Below are positions 42,787-53,226 of a DNA stretch of 64,000 bases, one piece after another. The stretch is from positions 1-64,000 of the forward strand of contig NZ_WEKL01000010.1 of NCBI RefSeq assembly GCF_019295435.1. Direction: 5' to 3'. The notes under the pieces were generated by a model that saw only the letters and a list, made by a program, of their open reading frames with translations, made no database searches and had not been told where the DNA came from. A program made the position numbers and the translations under genes. The stretch comes from Aquimarina litoralis (lineage in GTDB: Bacteria; Bacteroidota; Bacteroidia; Flavobacteriales; Flavobacteriaceae). How positions within the stretch are numbered: position 1 is the stretch's first letter; each line of letters starts with the position of its first letter.

Positions 42787-45700
42787 TTATTGCACTACAA
42801 ACCGTTCAATTCTTTTAGTAGAATTATCTCCAACTTGCAATAAATATAAACCGTTGGATAAGTTACTTACATCTATTTTTCCATTGTTAAATTTTGAATG
42901 TATTAGTTTTTGACCTGCATAATTATAAATCGTAATTTCTGTTTCTGAATCAGTAACTCCATCAATAAAAAGGGTTCCATTCGTTACAGGATTAGGATAT
43001 AATCGAAGTTTTGTATTACTATCAAAGCTATCAGCATTACCAATAGTTGTTGAAGCTTTTGTACTACCAATATTTACTGTATAATCCTCTACCTCTCCAT
43101 ACGTAAATGTTTCACAAGGAGTTGCAGTAGCATTGTATTTCAAGGTTACTCTCATTCTAGTTGTTCCAGATAATGCGCTAGAAGGCACTGTGAAATCATA
43201 GGATTGATTTGCATCACTTCTGGTAGACTCTGACACGATTTTTTCTGAGCTTTCAAAAGTTCCACTTTTATCATAATCTATCCACACGTTCCAATATTCT
43301 GTATATACTGTACCGGTATAATTCAGGCTTAATATGATCGTATTTTGACCGTAGGCAATAGCTCCTGTTTGATTTGTAAAATCAGAATATCCAGTAGTTG
43401 CTGCAGAAACATTGTCGATTCCTCCTATACTTACATAATCAATAAATTCATCGTTCACATTATTCCCTTGACTATCACAATACGTGATGACTACTCCTGT
43501 TGTTGTAATAGTAACTTCATTACTTTCGGTTGAGCTATTACCAGCTGCATCTTTTGCTATCACCACGAATGTGTAGGTTGTATTAGGGTTTAGTCCACTT
43601 ACGGTAGTGTTTACAGAGCTTGAAGTAGCAAAAAGTGTTGTTCCTTGATAAATTTCATATTCAGACACTCCAATATCATCGGTAGATGGGTTCCAAGATA
43701 AATCTACTGTAGTTCCTGTAACATTTGATGCTGTAAGATTGGTTGGTGCAGAAGGAGCTTGTGTATCTGGTATGCTAGACATAATTGCAAAATCATCAAT
43801 TGCTATATCACTTCTGAATCCATTTCCTGTTGTACCTTTAAACTGAAACTCAATTACTGAACCTGCATACGAAGACAAATCTATAGAAGCCTGATTCCAC
43901 TGATTTCCTTGACTTCCATTTATTGTCCATATCGTTGTATAACTTGCTCCTTCGTCAGAACTGACTAGGACTTCTAAAGATCCCATATTCGTACCGTTCA
44001 TATGATAGGCAAACTCTAAAGTGGCACCACTTAGGTTCCCTAAATCTATACAAGGACTATTTAACAAGGCAACTTTTCCCGGATATCCACTTCCATTCCC
44101 AGAAGCTTCTGTGAACAGATAAAAAGATCCTTCCTGAGCAGAGGATGGTCCAGTACCATTCGACGGAGTCCCATTACTATCTCGTGTCCAATTAATATCA
44201 TCATTATTGGCATTTACCCAAACACCCAAATTAGTTTCAAACCCTTCTGTATATGGGAATGTATTAATTCCAGCACAAGCTGGAGTTACGGTTGTCGTAA
44301 ATGATATTGCATCACTATACGGAGATGTAGTAGCTCCAGAACAAATGCTACGAACTTGGGCTTCATAAGTAGTCTCTGATGATAATCCTGTGAGCGTAGT
44401 TGTATTTGTAGATAGGTTGATTACTGTCCAATTCGTAGTTCCTATTTCTCTATATCTAAGATCAAAAGTAGCTCCGGCACTGCCCGTCCAGCTTAAACTA
44501 GCACTACTAGACTGCACTGCAGATGCTGTTAATCCTGTTGGCGCTACTGCTCCAATCGGAGTTAGCTGCACATTTTGAATAACCGCTTGATCATCTGCAA
44601 TCACAACATTTGTAATGGTTTTAGACTCATAACATTCTGCTTCATAAAGTACATCATATACTCCAGCTTTGATTGGTCTATAATAATCCCCTTCCGGCAA
44701 TTCTGTAGGAGTCCAAGTCTCATAATTTTCTTTTCCAACTACCGTTATTTTAGCATCAATAGCCTGATTAGTCACAGCATCGGTGACAACACCTCGAATT
44801 CCATAATTGACTTGTTTCAAAAATCCGATAAGTGCTTCCTGATTATAATTCCAAAAATTGACTAATTGATTTGCTGGTGGAGCTTTTGTATTGGAAAGCT
44901 CTACTGTTACTTCTCTTCCTTTCTGAAAATACACCTGATAATCCTGTCTTCCTCCTTGTACTTCAAACCAAGCATATCCATTTGTAATTCCATTATTTAA
45001 AGCATCAAAATATCCGTTAGGACTATTTTCCTGGCAAAAATCTCTGTACTCTTCAGAAATATGAATGAAATAATCTTCATCTGGATGCGCTCCAGCGTAA
45101 GTATCCCATGGATAATTAATAAGTTCAATCCCTCCATGAAAATTTGCAGATAACACAAAATGTTTGGAATCGGCAAAGTCCATAAAACGCTGCGTTTCTA
45201 CTTGATAACTATTTCCATCTGGATTAGGTCCATCGTCTGGATCTGGATAATTTCTATTCAGATCTACATTATTTGCATTTCCTCTTGTAGCATTAGCTAC
45301 TGAGGTATTACTAGCGCTATTTCGATAGGTTCCATCTGGATTAGCCAATGGATTTATCCATACTTCGTTATTATCTAATAATTCTTTTATTTCCAGATGT
45401 CTTGGGTGCGAAGTATCGTTATAGGTGTTCAATAAAAAGTCAATTAAATTAAGCATCATTGGGTATCCTGCGATTTCATCTCCATGCATAGAAGAAGTAT
45501 ACATCACTCGCGGTTCTTGCTCATTGGCAGCAACATTATCCGAAAGTTTCACAAAAAGTATTGATTTATCACCTTCTGTGGTGGTTCCAATATTTTCTAC
45601 CTGGCAAATAGTAGGATTATTACTTGCAAACTCATTCATCATACTCACATAATCCGCGTAGGTTGGATAAGCTGTTAAGGGATACGTAGCTGCTTTTACC

Positions 45701-46023
45701 GAAAGGTCGGATGTCATGGTTCGATATCCTATGATATTTTCTTCTTTATTGACCGTAAACGGAATATTTCTTTGCAAAAATTGCTCAAATTGTGATCGAT
45801 CTGCCATGAGTTTCAAAACTCCGGTTATTTCATCATAATGAATCATGGAAACACCTGGAGTAATGGACTGGATCTGTAGCGGGTTTTTTACGACTATATC
45901 AAATATTACCTCTCCTTTTAGATTTAAATACTCAATAGCCTGTTCTTTTGGAGTTTGCTGTGCAAATGCTGGATAACTTAGGATCATACAGACCCATAAG
46001 ATAAACGGTAGTGTTTTCTTCAT
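42787..46023 (-). CDS. secreted M14 zinc carboxypeptidase, multidomain, T9SS-sorted
   Basis: 1078 residues. Signal peptide (1-21), then an M14 peptidase (about 115-410) with zinc ligands in SMHGDEIAGY and SANFHGG and the catalytic Glu in VTVELSNTK. Next come a carboxypeptidase-regulatory-like domain (410-490), a fibronectin III domain (about 495-585), a MAM-like jelly roll (590-755), another fibronectin III domain (757-845), a GEVED-type domain (FTYGEVEDYTVNI) and a T9SS type A domain (LRLYPNPVTNGTLF). It should degrade proteins or peptides outside the cell. Its place between the lysis cassette and the toxin operon may be accidental. Confidence 0.88.
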   Translation of the reverse strand: MKKTLPFILWVCMILSYPAFAQQTPKEQAIEYLNLKGEVIFDIVVKNPLQIQSITPGVSMIHYDEITGVLKLMADRSQFEQFLQRNIPFTVNKEENIIGYRTMTSDLSVKAATYPLTAYPTYADYVSMMNEFASNNPTICQVENIGTTTEGDKSILFVKLSDNVAANEQEPRVMYTSSMHGDEIAGYPMMLNLIDFLLNTYNDTSHPRHLEIKELLDNNEVWINPLANPDGTYRNSASNTSVANATRGNANNVDLNRNYPDPDDGPNPDGNSYQVETQRFMDFADSKHFVLSANFHGGIELINYPWDTYAGAHPDEDYFIHISEEYRDFCQENSPNGYFDALNNGITNGYAWFEVQGGRQDYQVYFQKGREVTVELSNTKAPPANQLVNFWNYNQEALIGFLKQVNYGIRGVVTDAVTNQAIDAKITVVGKENYETWTPTELPEGDYYRPIKAGVYDVLYEAECYESKTITNVVIADDQAVIQNVQLTPIGAVAPTGLTASAVQSSSASLSWTGSAGATFDLRYREIGTTNWTVINLSTNTTTLTGLSSETTYEAQVRSICSGATTSPYSDAISFTTTVTPACAGINTFPYTEGFETNLGVWVNANNDDINWTRDSNGTPSNGTGPSSAQEGSFYLFTEASGNGSGYPGKVALLNSPCIDLGNLSGATLEFAYHMNGTNMGSLEVLVSSDEGASYTTIWTINGSQGNQWNQASIDLSSYAGSVIEFQFKGTTGNGFRSDIAIDDFAIMSSIPDTQAPSAPTNLTASNVTGTTVDLSWNPSTDDIGVSEYEIYQGTTLFATSSSVNTTVSGLNPNTTYTFVVIAKDAAGNSSTESNEVTITTTGVVITYCDSQGNNVNDEFIDYVSIGGIDNVSAATTGYSDFTNQTGAIAYGQNTIILSLNYTGTVYTEYWNVWIDYDKSGTFESSEKIVSESTRSDANQSYDFTVPSSALSGTTRMRVTLKYNATATPCETFTYGEVEDYTVNIGSTKASTTIGNADSFDSNTKLRLYPNPVTNGTLFIDGVTDSETEITIYNYAGQKLIHSKFNNGKIDVSNLSNGLYLLQVGDNSTKRIERFVVQ

Positions 46024-46241
46024 GGTTTTAAGAGAATTTGTGTAAGTTCTGCTTTGGTTAAGAAGCAGTGTTTAATTTTAAATTGGTTTAATCATCCTAA
46101 AGATAGGATAAAAAAAGTCAAAAATCGCTCAACAAAATTCAATCTTTTCAACTACACACACCCCACTAAATCAATAGATTAACTATTAAAACCATTCATT
46201 AACAGCTATAAAAACAGCCATCAATCAAAGGGAAATATCAT

Positions 46242-46270
46242 AAAAAAACCGCTCTATTAGAGCGGTTTTT
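46242..46270. terminator. terminator after the immunity gene
   Basis: AAAAACCGCTCT pairs with AGAGCGGTTTTT around loop ATT. It ends the - strand toxin/immunity operon, 21 bp after the stop. Confidence 0.8.
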
Positions 46271-46290
46271 GAGACTATAATTTTGTTTTA

Positions 46291-46695
46291 TTACAGCTCT
46301 TGTTCTTCACTTAAACCTTTGATAAACTCTTTAAAAGAGTTAGCTAGAAAATTAGTTTGACCATCGGAATAGGTTATATATATTTTACCGTTATCCTTTT
46401 TGTTCAAAGCCATATAAATAAACCCTCCTGTACTGTAAGCAAAAGGAATGGATTGATCTGGTAAAAATTCCGATAATGAATCTATATCATCTTCCACTTT
46501 ATGATTCCCGTATTTAATAGATCTAAAGCCATCAATTGGATATCTATCAAAATAAACATCATTTTCTGGATAACCTCCATTAAACACTAACATATGATTA
46601 ATGTACTCTTGCGGTAGTTTAACATTATATTTTTTCTCAAAAACTAAAATATCTTCTGGAAATAACTTTTGTTTTATATTTTCAAATCCTATCAT
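46291..46695 (-). CDS. SMI1/KNR4 (SUKH) family immunity protein
   Basis: 134 residues. The SUKH-type sequence (FEKKYNVKLPQEYINHMLVFNGGYPENDVYF and IPFAYSTGGFIYMAL) matches this immunity superfamily, often paired with HNH-type nuclease toxins. The start is 2 bp after the stop of the toxin gene, so both are made together. It probably binds and blocks the C-terminal nuclease of its neighbour. Confidence 0.88.
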   Translation of the reverse strand: MIGFENIKQKLFPEDILVFEKKYNVKLPQEYINHMLVFNGGYPENDVYFDRYPIDGFRSIKYGNHKVEDDIDSLSEFLPDQSIPFAYSTGGFIYMALNKKDNGKIYITYSDGQTNFLANSFKEFIKGLSEEQEL

Positions 46696-46697
46696 TC

Positions 46698-49304
46698 TTA
46701 CAAATAATTTTCAATGTTTAATAATTCTGTAAATTGTTTTGCAGATCCTAAATGCGTTAAGGTATCTCGATGAGCAGTACTTAAAACAAGTTGCATAGTG
46801 CACTCTAGGTTTTCATCTAGATCATCTAAATGATGCCAGGTAAACTCTTCATTTATTCTTTTAATTAATTTACGATCTGTGATCCCCATTTTTTCAAAGG
46901 CTAACGCAAAATCTGCATCTCTTGAACCTGTAACTTTTATTTTTACTTTTCCAAATTTATCATTTCCTTTATACAAATACTCAATCAGCCCATCAAAATC
47001 TGGAGAAGTTCCACTCTTGCTAATTGGTATATCGTATCCTTTATCAATAGCACTTTGACGATTGTATTTTCTTGGATTAGATTTAAGATTTTTTTTCATC
47101 AAGGATATCAACCTCCTTCTTTCTTCCAATGATTTATTAATAAACTCCAAAAATTTCGGCACATCATCCGGCAAACCTCTAAATACAATCTTACCATTAC
47201 GATCCACTACATCTAAGGTTTTTGTTGCTCTTGGTTTTCTTTCTACTTTTAGTTTTTTCTTTTTAAGAATTGAAAGCATTTCTTCATTTAATCCAGAAGC
47301 AATTTCATCCAAACGCTGTTTCAGTTGGTTTCGATTAACTCCTGCTTTTTTATTAAAATCCGTTAAAGCATCAAAGAAATTCTGAAATGGTCCTTCGTAA
47401 ATAACATCTCCATATTGGGTTACAACCGCTCTTTCCGTTCCATTGAGTAGGGTTCTAGCAATATCTACTCCTAAATCCTTTAGTGCTCTTACCAAACCTT
47501 TAGCAAATTGGGCATAAGCATCTATTTTCTTCCCCACTTGCAAAACCTCATCCAACCATTTTCCTAAATCATCTAAAAGCTTTGGAAAGTTGTTCAGCTG
47601 TTTTTGTATTTCTTTGATAATGGTTAAAATGCCATCAATAGTAAATTTGATAGTCCTTTTGGTTGCGCGATATACGCCCCTAACTAAACTTTTATACGAA
47701 TCTGCAGCCAGTTTTAAGGCAGTTCCTACTGTTTTTGCACCTCCTGTAAGTATTGCAAAAACTACTTCTTCGATAATAAATCCAATTAAATATCCTATTC
47801 CATACCCTAATTTATCAGAAGAAATAGATGGTGGAGACGTCAGGAATTTCACAAAAAGCCCAATCATAAACTTAAAGAACGCTTTGATATTTTTTAGCGT
47901 AAATAACTTCGCAGTCGTTTCCATGGTATTTTCGAAAAGCTCTACAAATAGGCTAAACATGGATGCCGGAGTTTTGGCTGTTTGCTCTTGTGCTTTATTG
48001 ATCCCAATGACAATCTTGCAGATCAAACCAATTAGATCAAAAATTCCTTTGATTACATCAACTAGACTATTGATCAATCCTACTAAAAAAGAATTTAGAA
48101 AAATGAAATAGCTTTTCGTAAAAGACAATATCTGTGACGCTACTTCTTTTAAAAAGGATTTCCCTTCATCGATAAAATCAAAAAGAACACTTACTTTTTC
48201 TTTTACAAAATCACGAATTAGCTGAAATGGTATTTCATCAATTCCTGTTTGTAACTGACTTTCTAAAGCATCTAACTTTTGGGTAAATCCACTTAATAAT
48301 TGATCATAATCGGTCTTTTCATTTACTATTTCTAATTTTTCTATCAATTCAAAACCTGGAAGTATTGGACTATAGGTTTTTTCTGGATTCCCATCTTGAT
48401 CGTAAGCCTTCCAATATTTATTTCCAATTTTTAGATTATCTTCAATTCCTTTAGCAACTGCATCCATCGCATCTGCTACTTTTTCTAAGGCAAAATTGGC
48501 AGGAATATTTACTACTTCAATCCCTTTTTGAAATACATTTCGAATTAGGTAAAAAATACTGTCTTTATCTTTTACATGATCTTCTAATACTTCTTTAACT
48601 GCTGAAGAATTAACACCGATTTCAAAGGTTTTGGTCAATTTCGCAATGTCATTGTATGGAATATCGGTACTTTCAGTAATAGCTTCACCTGAATTTACAC
48701 GAATTACAGAACCAAAGGTGTTGTAAGCATCATCTTTTTCTACAAACATGACAATCTCATTTGCACCAAACTGATCAATTTTCTGATAAGCACGTTCTAA
48801 TTTTGCTCCATCTTTGGTAACAAATAAAATAACGGACAATTCTGAACCCTGTAATTGTTCGTTTAACAAGGTTAGATCTGGTGGAAACTTTTTCTTATTC
48901 CCCGTTCCTTTAGCAGTGACTACTACCTCATCTAAAATCACAATTTCAGGATTGAAAACGAAATAGTTTCCTTTAAACTCAAACACTTCTCTTTGCGATG
49001 AAAACCCAACAATATTTCTTATTTCTCCCGTAGAAGAAAATTGACCGAATTTCTGCAAATATTCTTTTACAAAAAGATCAGAATATTCAATTCCAGAAGT
49101 CGTAATTCTTGCGTAGGAATCATTATTCTCATCTAATGTAACTTGTTTGTAAATAAGGACTTCTGAAAATAATGAATTCGATTGATCTAATACTTCAATT
49201 TGATCGTTGAAAACAGTTATATTGGGAAAGGGTTGATATTTTTTATCAAAATTCCTAACCCCATAATCATATGCATACATACTTATTTTCTTTTGTATTA
49301 ACAC
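46698..49304 (-). CDS. polymorphic toxin with C-terminal WHH nuclease
   Basis: 868 residues. The N-terminal part (1-150) is beta-rich and has an LDEVVVTAKG motif. The middle (about 370-560) holds hydrophobic helices (FLVGLINSLVDVIKGIFDLI, GYGIGYLIGFIIEEVVFAIL) that could help cross membranes. The last 130 residues form an HNH/EndoVII-type nuclease with FTWHHLDDLDENLECTMQLV and STAHRDTLTHLG, the WHH family. The immunity gene follows. No signal peptide or T9SS domain is seen, so export may rely on the lysis cassette or the 1144-residue neighbour. An internal ATG at 49280 (MYAYDYG) is an alternative start. Confidence 0.82.
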   Translation of the reverse strand: MLIQKKISMYAYDYGVRNFDKKYQPFPNITVFNDQIEVLDQSNSLFSEVLIYKQVTLDENNDSYARITTSGIEYSDLFVKEYLQKFGQFSSTGEIRNIVGFSSQREVFEFKGNYFVFNPEIVILDEVVVTAKGTGNKKKFPPDLTLLNEQLQGSELSVILFVTKDGAKLERAYQKIDQFGANEIVMFVEKDDAYNTFGSVIRVNSGEAITESTDIPYNDIAKLTKTFEIGVNSSAVKEVLEDHVKDKDSIFYLIRNVFQKGIEVVNIPANFALEKVADAMDAVAKGIEDNLKIGNKYWKAYDQDGNPEKTYSPILPGFELIEKLEIVNEKTDYDQLLSGFTQKLDALESQLQTGIDEIPFQLIRDFVKEKVSVLFDFIDEGKSFLKEVASQILSFTKSYFIFLNSFLVGLINSLVDVIKGIFDLIGLICKIVIGINKAQEQTAKTPASMFSLFVELFENTMETTAKLFTLKNIKAFFKFMIGLFVKFLTSPPSISSDKLGYGIGYLIGFIIEEVVFAILTGGAKTVGTALKLAADSYKSLVRGVYRATKRTIKFTIDGILTIIKEIQKQLNNFPKLLDDLGKWLDEVLQVGKKIDAYAQFAKGLVRALKDLGVDIARTLLNGTERAVVTQYGDVIYEGPFQNFFDALTDFNKKAGVNRNQLKQRLDEIASGLNEEMLSILKKKKLKVERKPRATKTLDVVDRNGKIVFRGLPDDVPKFLEFINKSLEERRRLISLMKKNLKSNPRKYNRQSAIDKGYDIPISKSGTSPDFDGLIEYLYKGNDKFGKVKIKVTGSRDADFALAFEKMGITDRKLIKRINEEFTWHHLDDLDENLECTMQLVLSTAHRDTLTHLGSAKQFTELLNIENYL

Positions 49305-49417
49305 TTATTTTAAGGCATACAGCATCCCTATCCCCAAGAATAGGGACACTTGTATGCGATGAATAGCAAACCATTTTTCAGGTTTTATAATTCATCATTC
49401 CTTTATAATTGTTGAGA

Positions 49418-52400
49418 TTATGAAACTGCCGTTTCTCCAATAATATCAGCACCCACTCCTTGTGAAGTCTCGTTTCCACCAATAAGATCATCTGTTTGCT
49501 GGATAGGATTACGATCAGAGTCAAACTGAGTCCAATCTGCACACTCATCATCACATGGTAATCCTTCAACATTTAATCCTATAGACCCAGCTTGAATTAC
49601 TGTAAGTGAAGTTGGCACTCTAGTTTCCCAGGTTTCTTCTACCACGCTTTCAGGATTACGTAATTCCTCCACGATAGATACAAACTCTGGATCATCAATT
49701 GTTGGTACTTGACCACCATTCCAGATTTGTCCTGTAGCGAGATACCAGTTGACCATTTCTTCGAATCCTGGTCTCACTGTTACAATAACTCTCGCCATAC
49801 CACTTTGTAAGAAAGCTTTAAATAATGGATCATTATTTTCAATAATGTATCGCTTTGACCAATTATTCTTACTTGCCCAATAGAACGGATAAAATTGATA
49901 GCTCATAATATCCCATTCGAAAGCTTGTTCGAAGAATTTTACTTTAGCAGCATAAGCATCTAATCGATCGTTGGTATGATCTGGACGATATTCATCTAGC
50001 TTATTCTGGTTACCGGTAAACATATTGAGTCCCATATTCTCATGACCTAATAAATATGTGACGCAATTTTTACGTAAAACAGTCTTCTCAATTTGACGAT
50101 AAAATCCTGGATTGGTTTTAAAAGTATCTTCTTGTAATTGTTTCTGTTCTGCTAATTTTTCTTCATATTCTGCTAACTTTGCTTCATATGCTTCGATAAT
50201 TTTAGCAAAAGAATCCATTTGCCATTGCTGTTTAGCTTTTTCAGTTAAAACACATCTAGCAACAACGTTTACACGAATCCCTCCAACATCTGAGCCTATT
50301 ACAGAAACTCCTAGTTCATTTTCTATTCCAGTAAAATAAAATGTTCTTCGCTGATCCCAATTTGCTCTACCCGTAACTCCGAAATTCTGATCTCCTACAG
50401 AAATTGTTGCATAACTTAGCTCAATTCTGTTCGGGACAAAAACATAACCACCATTCACATTAGCTCTTGTAGCCTTATAACCTTCTGGAATTCTGAGACT
50501 AAAATCACTTGCTCCAGGATAGTTATGAGCGCTTAAATAACTGGTTCCAGTCACACTGAATGAATCAGAAACATTTATTTCATCCGAAATACTATCAACT
50601 TCTACATTGTAGATTCCAGCCCAATGTGCTAGTGTATTATTAGTGATTTTTCGAAAATCTTTTAGATTCATTGATCCTGATGCTGTTCTTGGATCTAAAG
50701 GTTTTACCAATACTTCTGAATCGCTATCCCCTTTTAGTTTCACCGCTAAATCGTGAAAAGCAGCTGGCTCAGGAACCATAAACTCATACATTAATCGCTT
50801 CCCATAATTTAGGATTCTATTATTGTAGATTTTATCAACCCATCTGTATACCCCAGAAATGTGTTTGTCTCCTTTTCTGTTATCGAAGCCATGTGAACTA
50901 TTTTCTTCGTATTCTTCAATTACCTTAGTAACTCGTTCTTCTCTTACTTTTTGAACCACACGATCTAAAGCTCGTTCAGTAATTTCTCTTGCCTGACTCA
51001 CAGCTTGGATATCAGATTCTTCTTTGCTTGTATTACTTGCAAAACTTGCGTTAGCACTAGCACTAAAACCAGCATTTGAATAGGATACTCCAGCGGCAGC
51101 AGAAAATGATCTATCTTCAGCAAGAACGGAAGCAACTTCTTGATTCATCTCAAAACGACTGGTAGAAGTAGTTTCTGTTAACGTTTCTAATTCCTGCTCT
51201 GTAGCAACTGTAACAGTATCTTCTTGTCTTCGTAATCTTCGGGTAGATTTCTCCTTGTACTCGCGTGCCATAATATTCTCGATATGAGAAACTTCCCCAG
51301 GCACATAACAGCAAACCTCTTGTTCTACTTTACGATAGTCAGCAATTCCTAATCGTTGAATTCCAAAACCATTCGGCGCTTCATCTACAGGATTACCAGA
51401 ATCATCTCCTCCTGAAACAAGGCTTAAAGAACCTATAGCACACTGTGTTGGTGTAAAGTTCTGGATATTGAATTTATATTTCGCACCATTTGAGAATGTT
51501 ATATTCCCTTTAAAATTGCTCACAGGTTTATCTATTACAATACCGGAGTACAGACTCAATGAGATACTGTTATTCAACTTTCGTTGTCTAAAAAATCCAT
51601 TGGTATTAGAGGTCCCATCAGCAAAATTCATATGATATAGAGTACTAGTTACATCTAATGATGTATCTGGAACTTTGATCGTCATGATTACAGAGTATCT
51701 GTTGCTTCCAACTTCTCCCAAAGAACAACAACTAAAGGTAAATGCTTGTCCAGGATTGATTTCAGATACCGGTAAAGTAGCTCCCAACACACTTACTTGC
51801 TTGGTTCCCGATGAAGTATTTTCGGAAATAATCGTATCATTTTCCATGATTTCATTATTTATTACTTCCTTTACTTCTTCTAATGAATCAACTGCAAAAT
51901 CTGTTACTAACGAATCAATATAGCTTTTACTTTTATCTCCTAATAAAGCCAACACCTTTGGATCTTCCAACTCATTAGATGTTGTAAAATCATATTCTGG
52001 AATGATCAGGTTGTCATATTCCTTAACCACAATGTTATTTCCAGATTCTGGATCTTCAATTATTTTATCAATAATCGTAGCATCTTTATACGCTTTAGAA
52101 ATCAATCCATCATAATCTTTCTGATAAAGTTCTCTGGCTTTCTGACTCTCTTTGGCATATACTATTTCTGCGCGTTCTACCTCTTTCAAAATTAAGTGAA
52201 GCTCTTCGTTTTTCTCTATAGCCACGGCTATATCCATTTCTTTCTGAAAATCTTTTTCCATCACTACTGTAGTGGGAAGAGGGCCAGATCCATCTCCATC
52301 ATCATCATTCTGCTCAAACAAAGATTTATCAATAATCACCCGTGATTTTGCTATTTTTCGATAAGCTTCATCTGTTTTTTCCAATCGTACGGAACGTTTA

Positions 52401-52852
52401 ATGAAATAATCTGCTACGATAATTGAAAGTAATAAATCTCTTAGATACGGTGAACCGCCTGTAAGGATACTATTATGTAAATCATCCCAAACTGATTTTA
52501 AAGCTGAGTTTGATAAGGTTTCACCTGCTACATCAATAACTTTGGCATCAGTTTCTTCAACTGTTAATTTGGTTCGATTTGTAATTAACCATTTTGCAAA
52601 CTCCGCTAAATCCGGGAATGCTTTTTTAACGTCTTCAATAGTTCGAAACTTCGGAATATATACTGAAGTGGGATTTGCCACTTCTGGAGCAATATCTGCG
52701 CTATCTTGAGCTCTCACAACCGCTTCTATTGCAGTATCGGTTTGGGAATCTGGATAACTAATAAATCCAACTCTTTTTTCCTCATCTCCAATTAGCTCAG
52801 CAGAGCGCATAGTAACAAATCGATACAGTGTATTCTTAATGTTTTGACTCAT
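49418..52852 (-). CDS. large unknown protein encoded upstream of the nuclease toxin
   Basis: 1144 residues, soluble and acidic, with no signal peptide. Long helical stretches (190-270, and a Glu/Arg/Lys-rich region about 600-650 with QAREITERALDRVVQKVREE) flank a short Gly/Ser/Ala segment (AAAGVSYSNAGFSASANASF). A strong motif (HISGVYRWVDKIYNNRILNY) and an aromatic-rich C-terminal part follow. I do not recognise a family. Its position between a small HTH gene and the toxin suggests a carrier, shell or translocation partner. It begins 2 bp after the small upstream gene and ends 113 bp before the toxin. Confidence 0.7.
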   Translation of the reverse strand: MSQNIKNTLYRFVTMRSAELIGDEEKRVGFISYPDSQTDTAIEAVVRAQDSADIAPEVANPTSVYIPKFRTIEDVKKAFPDLAEFAKWLITNRTKLTVEETDAKVIDVAGETLSNSALKSVWDDLHNSILTGGSPYLRDLLLSIIVADYFIKRSVRLEKTDEAYRKIAKSRVIIDKSLFEQNDDDGDGSGPLPTTVVMEKDFQKEMDIAVAIEKNEELHLILKEVERAEIVYAKESQKARELYQKDYDGLISKAYKDATIIDKIIEDPESGNNIVVKEYDNLIIPEYDFTTSNELEDPKVLALLGDKSKSYIDSLVTDFAVDSLEEVKEVINNEIMENDTIISENTSSGTKQVSVLGATLPVSEINPGQAFTFSCCSLGEVGSNRYSVIMTIKVPDTSLDVTSTLYHMNFADGTSNTNGFFRQRKLNNSISLSLYSGIVIDKPVSNFKGNITFSNGAKYKFNIQNFTPTQCAIGSLSLVSGGDDSGNPVDEAPNGFGIQRLGIADYRKVEQEVCCYVPGEVSHIENIMAREYKEKSTRRLRRQEDTVTVATEQELETLTETTSTSRFEMNQEVASVLAEDRSFSAAAGVSYSNAGFSASANASFASNTSKEESDIQAVSQAREITERALDRVVQKVREERVTKVIEEYEENSSHGFDNRKGDKHISGVYRWVDKIYNNRILNYGKRLMYEFMVPEPAAFHDLAVKLKGDSDSEVLVKPLDPRTASGSMNLKDFRKITNNTLAHWAGIYNVEVDSISDEINVSDSFSVTGTSYLSAHNYPGASDFSLRIPEGYKATRANVNGGYVFVPNRIELSYATISVGDQNFGVTGRANWDQRRTFYFTGIENELGVSVIGSDVGGIRVNVVARCVLTEKAKQQWQMDSFAKIIEAYEAKLAEYEEKLAEQKQLQEDTFKTNPGFYRQIEKTVLRKNCVTYLLGHENMGLNMFTGNQNKLDEYRPDHTNDRLDAYAAKVKFFEQAFEWDIMSYQFYPFYWASKNNWSKRYIIENNDPLFKAFLQSGMARVIVTVRPGFEEMVNWYLATGQIWNGGQVPTIDDPEFVSIVEELRNPESVVEETWETRVPTSLTVIQAGSIGLNVEGLPCDDECADWTQFDSDRNPIQQTDDLIGGNETSQGVGADIIGETAVS

Positions 52853-52854
52853 GT

Positions 52855-53010
52855 TTAGTCTTTTAAAATATTATAAATTGTTTTTTCGGAAATGAAAAGC
52901 TGTTCAATCAGCTCTTCAACGATGACTTTCATTTGTTTTTCTGAATTGTTTTGAACATAATTCTGAACAAACTGTTTACGCTTTTCTAATAACAGTTTAC
53001 TTCTTTGCAT
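52855..53010 (-). CDS. 51-residue HTH-like protein at the head of the toxin operon
   Basis: A short frame, ATG at 53010 to TAA at 52855. The N-terminal part is basic (MQRSKLLLEKRKQFVQNYV) and the C-terminal part VEELIEQLFISEKTIYNILK looks like the second and third helices of a helix-turn-helix. The stop is 2 bp before the ATG of the 1144-residue gene, so the two are coupled. It could regulate its own operon. The family is not recognised. Confidence 0.6.
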   Translation of the reverse strand: MQRSKLLLEKRKQFVQNYVQNNSEKQMKVIVEELIEQLFISEKTIYNILKD

Positions 53011-53049
53011 AGGTCTTTTATTTTAAAATTAGACACAAAAACACCCCCC

Positions 53050-53071
53050 TATTCAAACAAAAGTTTGAATA
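53050..53071. promoter_or_regulatory. palindrome in the leader of the toxin operon
   Basis: TATTCAAAC-AAAA-GTTTGAATA (53050-53071). A second perfect palindrome CTAAAGT-G-ACTTTAG is at 53081-53095. Both lie in the transcribed leader 40-85 bp before the 51-residue gene. Operators or attenuator stems are possible. Confidence 0.5.
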
Positions 53072-53195
53072 GTTACCCGTCTAAAGTGACTTTAGCACGA
53101 CGTCTTATACTATTTCACCTGAAAATGTTGCAATAAGATTAATACAAATGTTTGATTATGAATTCTTTTTCGTACTTTAGCAGCTAATTACAGTA

Positions 53196-53226
53196 CAAAT
53201 ATACAACATTTTACAGAAAAACACAA
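53196..53226 (-). promoter_or_regulatory. toxin-operon promoter and candidate repressor sites
   Basis: On the - strand TATATTTG (53196-53203) fits the -7 box and TTGT (53223-53226) lies 19 bases upstream. An inverted pair ACATTTTAC (53206-53214) and GTAAAATGT (53246-53254) flanks this promoter and the TAATTTTG box (53256-53263) of the divergent repressor gene, as expected for a CI-like control region. Confidence 0.55.

Noticed and set aside
49378-49572. A short - strand frame overlapping the end of the 1144-residue gene
   Set aside because: It is out of frame with the large gene, which extends through it with consistent protein features.
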